64,000 nt of DNA, taken from the NCBI RefSeq assembly GCF_014529535.1, contig NW_023503972.1, forward strand, positions 3,906,001-3,970,000, written 5' to 3'. Shown in pieces: positions 46,040 to 57,100 of the stretch. Numbering within the stretch: the stretch's first letter is position 1; each line of letters starts with the position of its first letter. The translations under genes were made by a program, and so were the position numbers. The stretch comes from Bradysia coprophila (lineage: Eukaryota; Arthropoda; Insecta; Diptera; Sciaridae). The notes beneath the pieces were generated by a model. It did no database searches. It was given only the letters and a program-made list of their open reading frames with translations, and had not been told where the DNA came from.

Positions 46040-49000
46040 ATGACTTCAACAAGGAGATTGCAAAAGGTAAATTTTATTACATTTTTTCGAATGGGTTCCA
46101 ATTTCGACCACTTTGCTGAACCGTTATAGTGCAATGTGATAACGGAATTGTTCCGAAAACATTTTCCTCCGAGCCACTATTCTTCGGCTCGAACTTTTTA
46201 TCCAAAATCGAAATTGAGGTTATCACCCATTGTATTCGCAATCATCGACTTTAGAATCAGCGATTGTGTATTGTGTGTGCTGAAATAATTAACGCAAAAA
46301 ATGTAAATTTTTTCCCCCAGGAACTGGCCGATCTTCGTGCATCGGACCTGAAGTCATTTAAGGATATTCAAGTGGATGACGCAAATATTCTAATTTGGAA
46401 TGGATTAATTGTTCCGGTGAGTTTTGTTTGTGCCGAAGCGAATTTGTTAGCATTTTTTCGCAGTGAAGTGAAAATTTCTGAAAAATTTATCCGAGAACTA
46501 CATTTTGTGAGTCATTTCATCGTAGAATGTAGATTCGATACATACATGCAATGTAGTTAATCCGACGTAACGCCTTAGTTGTTATCATATGGGCGATAAA
46601 TATTAAAAAAAAAAAAAAAACGTTTGACGCTTTAACAAACTAACTCATTGTATTCGAAATGGAAAAACTTTTTGTTTTATGTGAAGTCTACAAAACAAAA
46701 GGCGATTATGATGTGTGGTTAATAGACATTTCGTTTGTGGCTTTTTGAATGGGCATTGTCAGTTCGTTTGATCAGAAATATTGAATTAATTTGAGATTTG
46801 ATAGGCCTCCCAATTCCTATGGAGTGCCGGATTTTCCGTATGCCTATCCGTTCAAAAATGTTGAAACAAAATTGACCTCATAAACGGAACGTTCAGATTA
46901 ATGTGACGTTGTAACGTTTCACAAGTGGCAAATGTATCGCCATTTGTAGAGATTGAATCTGTTACTTCTACCGTTTACGTTAACAGTATCGCCTTTGGTT
47001 TGATACGAAATCTCTGTTTCATTAATTTATTGTCCGTTTTGTCGTTGCTGGAGAGCGATTATTTCCTTATTATCATTTTGACCGTTGTGGGTCGCGTATA
47101 CTGCCTTCTGTTGACAAACTACCCATAGCCTTACACATTTTTAAACAGTCTGACTTCACTGTAAAAGACTGTGTATAGTCACCGTAATAGAGTGTGTCTC
47201 ATCCGAGGTCTAATCATAACAAGTATGAAACTCTATCACCGAAATAAACGTCAAGCCCTGACTAATATGCGGTCTTGCTTAGCAACAACCATGTCGAAAA
47301 GAAATGAAGTACCAGATCTGAAGTCGATTTGTTAAAAATACTTAAATCTCATGATCCGGCTGATATGCTTTCCATCCGTCAAAGGTTAAAAACCGCTAAT
47401 GTCAATTCGAAAATATGAAACGTTCAATAAGTAGAAATACGATCATCTCTGTCGAATCGACAGTGTCGATAAATCGATAATGAAAATACGCCTGGGGTTA
47501 AATTAATTAAAATAAACTGAGGTCATACCATTCAGAGCTTTACGTTCATGGTACATTGTTTTCCATACTGCCAGTCTGGGTGGGAAATGCAAAGACAGAT
47601 TTTTCGTTGTATGATCGTAAACTGATTCATTCCAATCGACGACAAAGTTTATGCGTGCAGCTATGCATCCGGCAAAAACCATTGATATTTCGAACATGGC
47701 CTGTTTTTATCATAACTAGTTATTTGACTCAACGTAAGAAGAACAAACTGAATTTTATTGACTTACAGTCAAAGACATTCATTTTTCAACATAAATTTGC
47801 TTCAGCTGTTCTTCAGCTGATCCACACATACAATCAAAACTGGTTTTCCTTGTTCATACGGTTGAAGCTGCTACACGCACGCGCATGATAGTGGTAAAAC
47901 CGTATAAAGACGTATAAACTGTTGTGATTGTTTGTATGGATCAGCTGAAAAACAGCTGAAGCTAGTTTATGCTGAAAATTGACTGCCTTTGACTGTAATT
48001 CGTCGGACTGTATTTAATGGAACTGTCGAGGGAACTGTAAATCAATCAAATATTTAATAACGCACTGAAGCAAACATTTTCCTTTGTGGAATCAGCGTTA
48101 ACCGAACTTGATCATTTTTCTACTTGATCAGACTTTGGTATAAAATTCAAAAAATTAGATTGGAACTCACCAGTGGCAAGCGTAATTCTGCTTTTGCATT
48201 GATAGTGTTGAGGAGGATTGAAGTTGGCAGCCATACGTGAGGTATATTTACAATACAACGAAAAACATCTGCGTAGCTTTAGTGTGACGAAGTTAATTTG
48301 AAAGAGCTACGGTATGGTTGGATCGGTTTTTCATTGTCGTCTTAGTAATGCATCTCAATTTTGTGAACGATGACATTCATATCACTCACAAACCACTCAC
48401 ACGAAACGAAAATTCTCAAGATATTCACACATTGTCTTAAGGCCATGTTAGGAATTTGGAAATGTGAACTAAACTCTGAGCTAGCAATCCGCTTAAAATG
48501 GGTGTTGCTAAACGGTTCCAGTGATGGAAAGTTTGTCATCCTTCTGTTGGCTTGACAATTTGCAATTTTTCCGGAAAACGACATTGATTGGAAGAGTTAC
48601 CAGACATCGGGGACGGATTATTCTTCTGGCTGGCCGCTGGCGTTAAAAATGTTTGGAAATGTCGGGCATTTTTATTGTATAAATCAGGTGAATCCGATCA
48701 CCTCTGTTATGTCCATTGCCTGTTAAAAGTCGTTAGGTGCATATGGAAACTCTAGACAATACTTTGAATTATAGGGCGATAAGCTTGCTGTTTCTGAAAG
48801 CTTAACAAACTTCCTCGAAGATCAACGTTCAGGTTGATTTTATGTTTTGTCGCTACATTACATTTTCCTCTACCCTATTCACTCTACCGTCATGCCTGTT
48901 TTCTAACGAATTTTGTGTTTTGTTTTGCTTTTCAGGAAAATGCACCGTACAACAAAGGTGCATTCCGCATCGAGATAAATTTTCCCGCCGAGTACCCGTT

Positions 49001-49333
49001 CAAACCGCCAAAAATCTGCTTCAAAACGAAAATTTACCATCCAAATATCGATGAAAAGGGTCAGGTGTGCCTACCGATAATTAGCGCCGAAAATTGGAAA
49101 CCCGCAACGAAAACGGATCAAGGTAAGAGGAAAAAATAATTTTTCTCTCACGGTACATTACTATGAACCACCATTTAGTCATCCAGGCACTGATAGCTCT
49201 GGTCAACGATCCTGAGCCGGAACATCCGCTACGGGCTGATTTAGCCGAAGAATTTCAAAAGGATCGCAAGAAATTTTTTAAAACTGCTGAAGAATTTACC
49301 AGAAAACACAGCGAGAAGCGACCAAATGAATAA
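46040..49333 (+). CDS. Ubc10: Ubiquitin-conjugating enzyme E2 of the UBE2L3/UbcH7 class (Drosophila Ubc10)
   Basis: Transfers ubiquitin to HECT and RBR-type E3 ligases such as parkin. Exons 46040-46066, 46321-46416, 48936-49122 and 49179-49333 (phases fit) give 154 residues, exactly the family length. The sequence runs from [17 protein letters not shown] through [18 protein letters not shown] to [18 protein letters not shown], with the catalytic cysteine at 86. Pro88 and His119 occupy the positions that in UBE2L3 restrict it to cysteine-reactive E3s, and Phe63 is the conserved E3-contact residue. Intron 2 is 2.5 kb and holds a MITE; the others are 56-254 bp. Confidence 0.97.
47766..47995. mobile_element. 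Tc1/mariner-like MITE, copy 2 (in Ubc10 intron 2)
   Basis: TA-flanked, ends CAGTCAAAGACATTCATTTT / complement GACTGCCTTTGACTG. Shares the inner TTTGCTTCAGCTGTTCTTCA, GAAGCTGCTACACGCACGCG and AACCGTATAAAGACGT segments with the copies at 45487 and 50075. Confidence 0.85.
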
Positions 49334-50074
49334 GATGTTAGCTAGTTAGTTATTTAAAAAAAACAGAACAACAACGGAACAGAAATGAGAGAAAGAAATT
49401 TTTGCTCGGCAGAGCCTTTTCCCAATGATTTGTCATAACTGTGCAGTGAGAAATTGATTTTCCTTAATTTTTTTTTTTCGTTATTCTTACTCCTCTCAAT
49501 TACACTTTGTGCTACTTATTGATTTTTCGTGTCACACTATTGATCTCTAGTATTAAAATCGGTCTGTATAAAGTCAACCGATTTCTATAATGCATTTTCG
49601 TTCGAATTTTTTTTTAAAACTTTTTTCCGGGAAAATGTATGCGTGTGTCTGTGCAGTCGGTAGATTTGGCCTTGGCCACAGCGCGCATGTTTAATAATTG
49701 TACTTTTGAAAAAATTGGACAAATGACATTTTATCGATTCTATTTTGTTCGGTTTGTGAATGAAATTCATTTTTGGAAAATAAAAAGAGAAAAAAAATCT
49801 TTGAAATTGTGGAGCTTTTTGTAAAATTTGAAATTTGAAACTTTTTTCTTCTTTTTTTTGTAATTTTTACTTTAACAAATAAATTATAAATTTAGTTAAA
49901 TATGGAAGATCATCAGAGTTTTGTTTTTGCGAATCAGCGGAGATCCGAACCACTTGCTGGTAAATTCATTTACCGAATTTATCGAAAATGTAGAATGGAA
50001 TGGGCACGATATAAAAAGTAGGAATTCAACTACGAAGACTCCAGATCGTCAAGAAAATGTGTTGCGTTTGAATA

Positions 50075-50276
50075 TAGTTAGAGGCAGTGAAATTTCAGCT
50101 TGAATTTGCTTCAGCTGTTTTGCAGCTGACTTGTTGATACGTCTTTATACGGTTTTACCATTACCACGCGAGTGCTTGTGGCAGCTTGAACCGTATAAAC
50201 AGTCTTGATTGTATGTGTGCATCAGCTGAAAAACGGCTGAAGCAAATTCATGCTGAAATTTCACTGCCTCTGACTG
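50075..50276. mobile_element. Tc1/mariner-like MITE, copy 3
   Basis: Left end TAGTTAGAGGCAGTGAAATT (one base degraded), right end CACTGCCTCTGACTG followed by TA. It interrupts the first decayed coding-like copy, so it inserted after that sequence duplicated or while it decayed. The inner part is inverted relative to copy 1 (CGTCTTTATACGGTTTTACC on the left). Confidence 0.83.
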
Positions 50277-50775
50277 TACATCTGACGACCAATATTGGTC
50301 GTTCTATTGTTGAGCTCACCTTCGTCGTCACGTTCGCCGTCACATGACATGAAGTTTTCAATAACAGGCACTACTGCTCAGATTGAAATCGACAAAATTT
50401 AGTTGAGATTTACCTGAACCTGGTCATAACCTGAGGAAGGAATTCAAGTTTTCAGGTTTATAAATTCAGATTAAATTGAAAATTATCCGCCGAACGCTTT
50501 GGCAACGGACCATCAGAGGATCATATGAGTAAGTGTTGTTGTATGTATCCAACAATCGAAACAATAAGTGAGACGAATTTTAATTTATGAAAAAAGGGTG
50601 AAGTGCGGAAGCTGCAAGGTTGCGATATTTTGAGAAAATGCTGCCAAAGGTTACTTGATGGTAACAACAAAATCACAATAACCAATCACACTCTTGATAT
50701 ATCTGACGTATCAACACGCTTCTAAAAAAAAATTGGTACGACACCGGCTCTAAATGAATATTTTTTTTGGTAGCA

Positions 50776-50879
50776 GATGATCCGAGGGGTGAACCACTCT
50801 GAAATAATCACCAAATGATCCAAATAATCACCAAATAATCCTTCGAAAAAAAAAGAGTGGTTCACCCCTCGAGATGATC
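50776..50879. mobile_element. Foldback element
   Basis: Arms GATGATCCGAGGGGTGAACC and near complement ending GGGGTGAACC-type sequence on the minus strand (GAGTGGTTCACCCCTCGAGA). The loop contains AATAATCACCAAA repeats. It splits the second decayed coding-like copy. Confidence 0.7.
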
Positions 50880-51231
50880 TAAGTTCAACGTTGTTCATTC
50901 CGCCGAAAATTCCGAACAAAATGACAACTGGAACCAAACCGTGTCCTGCACGGTAAAATTAACTGATTTCAAGTCCGTAAACTTCGGATCATGAATAAAA
51001 CGTTTAGCGAGGAAATTTGTGAATTTGTTAAAATCAGATTTCTCTATTATAATGGGATGTGTCAATGTCAATTAATTCAGTTATTGTTTGCAAAACCGCC
51101 GAATCCACCGAATCCAAATCCAATAAGATAATTGTTAGTGTAACGTATGTTTCAAAATGAAACGTTCAGGAGGAGGTAAACTTGGTACGACAAACGACAC
51201 CGGATTTGGGTCTAAAAATAAATAAACAAAG

Positions 51232-51400
51232 TTGTTGCAGATGATCCACCGATTATTGGAACAGAACCGTGTCCTGCACGATTTAAAAAAAACGAATTCA
51301 ACTACAGAAACGTCAATTCGTGGAAATTCGTCCGACGACCAATTGGAGGATCTATTCATGAGGTCACCTTCGCGGTCAGGTTCACCATCACTTGGAAGAC
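51232..51400 (+). pseudogene. Coding-like segment of an unknown serine/acid-rich protein
   Basis: After a plausible acceptor (GTTGTTGCAG) the frame reads MIHRLLEQNRVLHDLKKTNS, then SSDDQLEDLFMRSPSRSGSP and SLGRQT, before running into CTCCTAAAA repeats. The composition looks like a disordered region of a real protein. Related, more damaged versions lie at about 50010-50345 (split by a MITE) and 50885-50955. No family is recognised, and no intact gene is seen in the window. Confidence 0.35.
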
Positions 51401-52809
51401 AGACAATTTCAGAATTCCCACTCCTCCTAAAGCTCCTAAAATTCATAAAATGGACCAAATCCTCCTAAAATCCTCATAAAACTCCTAAAACTCCTAAAAT
51501 GGGTTCAAGCTTCAATAAATCTGAAAAACTAGAAAAAAAAACCTGAACAACGCTGTGATATCGACGGACACCACCAATTTTTTACTACAGAGTGCGTTGC
51601 AAATACTCTTTGATGACAATTTTTAGTATTCAATTATCTCTTTCGATTTTGATTTAAAAAAATTTTGATTCTGGCAAGTTCTACATTCAATTTCCAACAT
51701 TGTACGGAAATGAATCCGAGCTTTTTTTACGTTACGATTTGGCAATGGGTTGTTGATACATACATAATTTACAAAATTAAGAATAAATAAAACTATAAAC
51801 TCATGCGGGTTACGACAGGACCTAACAGACAGACAATAAAAAGCACAACTAAGCTCTAGAAAATAAACCAATTATCCATTTATCATTTTATTAAACAAAC
51901 AAGAGCAGGGATGCTTAGACTTTGATGAAGATTCAGATAAAGATGGGGATGGTCAGGGAAGTAAAGATACAAGCTATATGGTAGCAGCGATGTGAAAAAT
52001 AGTAGAGACTACTTACTCAGTCTAAAACGGTCCAACAAAAAAGTACCGAGAACTTGATTTTCAGTATACTCGTTAGTTGGTTTTACGTGTGGTATCGTGA
52101 TGGTATCAATTCAGACTTGCAGCATCGCTAAGGACCAATTTTTGGGATTTTTTCAAAGACCGAAAGAAGTTGAAATTGGTTTTATGACTGTTTTATTGGT
52201 TTCGTTAGAGTTGTGTGTCGTTGAAGTATTGAAATTATATCCGAAGAAGTTTTTTAATGCATATCTGTGGAGTTTTTCTTAATGCGTCTCTATAAAAGAC
52301 CGTTGATTTCATTTGATTTTTTCAGAGTTTTTTTTTTGAAGTGTTACTGAACTTATAGGTCATTTCGGACAGATGTCCATAAAGCTTTTTCCATCGTTGC
52401 AAACCGTTCTTTTGACCTGCAAGATATTGCTACCTCGATGCTACGTATATACATGGGAAATCTCTGAGTTTGCTTACCATTGGCTGACTATTTGCGAACC
52501 AAAGGACCCGTATATGACGAAACAGTGTCTTTGTTCGAGTATTAACTCAACATTTCTTTTACGGAATCTCGTGCTAGGCTCATTTATGAGTATACTCTTT
52601 TAGAAACAATTTTGGTCTTTCGAGTTAGTTAGTTGCTGAATTGCAAAGTTAAAAATTGTGGTAATTTTGGTAATTTTCGAAGGTCGACGTTCTCAGTTAA
52701 ATTCTTTTATGCATTAAAATTTTCTAAAATACCGTAAGTCATCCTAAAATTATCAAAAAATTAGTTGAAAAACCTCCTAAAATTCTCCTAGAATTTTCTA
52801 AAAAACCTC

Positions 52810-53403
52810 CTAAAATCCTAAAATTAAGAGGCGTTCGAAGTCGTGGGAACTCTGCGAATTTAGTCCGACGATAGTTCATCGGAAATGGACGCACATGTAT
52901 CGGGCTGGGGCGTAGACGTCAGAAATTCTTCAGATCAGAATGCATAATCCGGTCAATCTGAAAGTCGACAAGATCCTAATGCATCATCGAGTCAATCTGA
53001 AAGACGAGCATCGCTAACCGACAAAAGTGAAACGGAATCTGATCAATCGTCACCGTTACTTGAAGGTCATCTGATCGAAGATGCACGTGTATCGGGCCTC
53101 ATCGGTCGTTAACCGGAAAATCTACCTCGCAGCCTCAATGGGCGACAACCGAGAAAAATGGCACGGAGTCCGATCGATCTGAGAACGAAAAACCCGTCAG
53201 GAAACGGTGAAGTAGCACCACAATGGATGATTCCACACATGCCGTTGATTTAGATACGTTGTCTACAAACGATGGGATACAGGGACTCCAGCTGCCAAAA
53301 AACCGACGAACTAGGCTATCCTATTCCGAAGGTCTGCAACAATTTTTTTCTTCAAAAGACGACTTCGCCACAGCGACTTTTAAGCCTAGACTTTTAGGCG
53401 GAT
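52810..53403 (+). pseudogene. Decayed serine-rich coding sequence ending at 53403
   Basis: Reading different frames in turn gives SDDSSSEMDAHVSG, SQSERRASLTDKSETESDQS, TEKNGTESDRSENEKPVRKR, a TGA, then a 60-codon frame from 53223 with NRRTRLSYSEGLQQFF and ending KPRLLGG. Several stops and frame changes separate them. An AATAAA near 53500 follows. It looks like the broken end of a gene for a disordered protein, related to the segment at 51232. An unspotted intron could explain some breaks. Confidence 0.4.
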
Positions 53404-54178
53404 AAGTGCCTATTTTCTTGTTTCTTTTCTTATTTTTAAAGTAGTTTTGAATATGTTGGTCATATGTTGACGGTCTGTGAATGGGATGTGAAATGTTAAT
53501 AAAAACCTTTTTATATGAATTAAACACTACGCTGAGTGGCTTTGTTTTATTAATTTTGTTTTCTATTCGTACAACTTACTCGTCTAATTTATATAGGGTG
53601 CTAAAAGCTATACGGATTACAATAGTTATGGAGTAAAATGATACAGTGTTTGCTGTGCAAAGTAAAGATTATGATAAAGCATTTCCATTAGACACCATTT
53701 TCAATTCTTTTTCTTTGTAAATATGTAAAAATGGCAGATTCTTTTAAACCACAAAAAAATTCATCCGGAGGTTGTGGATTCCATAATGTGGAATTATTCT
53801 ACGAAAATTTTCATGAGTCTCGGACAGAAATAACAAATTTTTCAAATTCAAATTTTCAGTTTCTTTCTTTTCCTTTTTTTTTTATTCAAATTAAGTTCAA
53901 CCGAATTCACATCAAACGAAGCGAAACGAAGAGAGTTCCATTAACCGCCTCTATTCCATGCACTCCTCCCCCATGTACCACCGAAAAAAAACACTATCAA
54001 AATAATCGGTACCCCAGCAAAATGTACAAACAATTTCATAATTCATTTTGAACGACAAAATGTGAAACGACATCAAAATCTAACAATTTCTGTCCACATT
54101 TCTTAACCAAATTACAATTTTTCTCTTATGTACAAATCTCTACGCAATATTCAGGTGCTCATTATACGAAATCGATTT

Positions 54179-57100
54179 CTAATCCACAGCGGACAATTCG
54201 GTCTTCTTTTGTTTGTTGTTGTGCTGCTGTAAATGTACCTGAAACGGAAATGATTTGGCGATGGAGAAATGAAAGTTACAATTTCGTTCACATTGATGTT
54301 TCGGTTTAAAGAACTGTAAAAAATGGCATCTCGGATCGATAGGTGGAGTACAAGGTCAAGGACAAAGTTTTCCACACCACAATCGCGATACCAGTTCACA
54401 ATTCATGTGGCACACGTAGTGTTTGATTTTTATTTACCGAACATCTAAAGATACGACTACTAAACTATGCTACTGTACCGACAGTGCAATCGTACACATC
54501 AGTTTCTCATAAGGCTGCAGCATGAAACCTACATATTGTTATAGCACCCAAGACGAAATATGTTCTGGCATCAGGGGCCTGGCGTCTAGGTCTAGCATAA
54601 CAAGTCAAATATCCGAATTTTTAATATGTCAGGCACGACGTGACATCCAATAAAAATGGTATTGTCAAATGCCGTACTGTATATGACACCATTCTGACAT
54701 TTTGACACCAATTCGGTTATCGACACTATGTAGTCTGGCTTGGATTTGCTGAGCATACCCTAGTGACGGTCTCCAATGCTCTAAGAAAAACTTGCCACAC
54801 CGACCACTTTTCGTCTAAAGTAAATTCTAACAATACGGCACAGGCTTCACAAATACCGACCGTATGACTAAACTGATAAATGTACGTTTGCCCCTCGTAC
54901 TGTACCGTAATAATATGAATAATTTCACTGGCGTACCGGAAGAATTTAATAAAACGGGTAAAATCACCCGCAACAAACTTACTTTGAATTCATTTGTGTT
55001 TGTGAACTGCTTGTTGCAATGTGAACAAATGTAAATTTTGTCGTGGTTCAATTTCTGTTGATGCGACTGCAGTTGACTGATTGTAGTGAAGCTTTTCTGA
55101 CACACACCGCATCGAATGTTTTTCTGGAAGAGAACGATCGTATTGGTCAATAAAGTTTTAATTTTTAAATTTTAAATTCAAAATGATTTGAACAACAACA
55201 ATAGTTCACTGAAAGTCTTTCTGTGTTGTAAGGATTACTTCGAAAGATTACTTCGAAACACTGAGACTATGCTCCATCCGTAATTTAATTTGGTTTGGCT
55301 ATTCGAGAAATCGACTCCAGATTAAGGCTCGGAACAGGCTAGGTTGACCTGACACTTGAGATTCAGGTTATTTAAACCATTGAGCACTGATATATTCAGA
55401 GACATTGTGTAAGGACGAACTTTTCCTGACCCTTGGTATTTCTGAAGAGAAAATGACGTCCGTGCAGATGTAGGAGGAAAGAATGGGAAAGACAAAATGT
55501 GTGGCACGTCATAGGCACTTTTCGAAAATGTATTTGAGGGATTCTTTCGAAAATCCACCTATCAAAATCGGACCCATTTCGTTTGGGATTATGGTTTGAA
55601 TGGTCTTTGCTAGTAGACCTTAAAATAGGCCTCACACAGTCTCGAGCCACACCTGGTTGCTGGTGGAAGATCTCCGAAGTTGGAAAAATAGTGTTTTTTA
55701 TCCGAATTTTTTTGGCCGTTGTAAATGATCGTTCCGGGTGAGATTGGGCTCGTTGGAAAGCTGAGCTTAATTACTTTCGGGTCATGCCTAGTTTGATTAG
55801 ATTCCATGATATATGTTTGCAAAAATGTGCAAGAAAAAGTTTCAAAATCTGTGTGAACTTTAGACAGGTCTGGGCTGGTACTGATGACGTTTAATGTGAA
55901 CCTAACATGCTAGTTGTATCATATATTGTCTAAGCTTTCCGTTGATACCTCATTTGTAGTGCTGGTGATTGCTGACGCTGAGATAACAGAACTTTATGTT
56001 AGTACAACCGCTACTCGTAAAACTCGCCAGCAATCACCAGCACTGCAAATGAGGTATCAATGAAAAGCTTAGAAAATGTATGTTACGACTAGCATCTTAG
56101 GTTCACATTAAGCGTCATCAGTACCAGCCCAGACCTGTCTAAAGTTCACACAGATTTTGAACAAAATTTCTTGCATTTTTTGCAAACATTTATCAATGAA
56201 TCTAATCAAACTAGGCATGACCCGAAAGTACTTGAGCTCAGCTTTCCAACGAGCCCACTCTCACCCGGAACGATCATTTATAACGGCCTAAAATTTCGGA
56301 TAAAAAACACTATTTTTCCAACTTCGGAGATCTTCCACCAGCAACCAGGTGTGGCTCGAGACTGTGTGAGGCCTGTTTTGAGGTCTACTGGCAAAGACCT
56401 TTCAAACCATGTATATATCCATCCCAGACGAAATGGGTCCGATATTGATAGGTGGATTTTCGAAAGAATCGATCATTTTTGATTCGCTTCATTCACCTCG
56501 TCCATAATTTCTTGATGATTTTGCATACTCGATCCAATTGCAACGTAAAATTTTGTTTTTCGTATCGGAAAAACCATTTAGGTCAGTACGAAATGCTGAC
56601 TGATGGTAAAATACTGAAATTGTCTTTCACAATTAAACCGATCGAACAATAATTGTTGGTCATTCAGTTCTTGCAGTTACAATCGACAACAGTTTGTGCA
56701 AAATGGTAAGTATCGATAAAGAATGCTAATAAAGGACGATTTTGTAAATCTTAAAAAATTCGACCGTGCTCGTGGTTCGACTATAATTTTGAATTGTGCA
56801 CGTTTCCGAATCGACCATCGGTATTTTTGGCCACATACCAAAGTCGACTTTTTACTTTTTCCAAACGTTTTTGATTGTGACAGTGTGGATTGTATAAAGT
56901 AGAAATTACAAGAAACGAGACAAAACTTTCTTTGTATCAGAAAACTGTAAAAGCAAAAACCATTCATTTAAGGACAAAACCGGCAAAACCTACGGAGAAT
57001 CACTGAAGGAGGTAAAAGGTCGACCACCGATACATCCAGCTAGTTATCCAGATCGGGGTATGGTCTCTGCACAATATTACAAAGACTTGCGTCAGATAAC

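Larger units (their letters stand above)
49334..54178. other. Spacer with decayed coding-like duplicates
   Basis: The Ubc10 3' UTR comes first (candidate AATAAA near 49770 and 49878). Three diverged copies of a coding-like segment follow (about 49899-50350, 50730-50950, 51180-51400), then a serine-rich decayed stretch (52810-53403). Tandem CTCCTAAAATTC-type runs occur at 51417-51500 and 52735-52825. The frame at 53731-54051 has long pyrimidine runs and no similarity; I do not call it. Confidence 0.45.
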
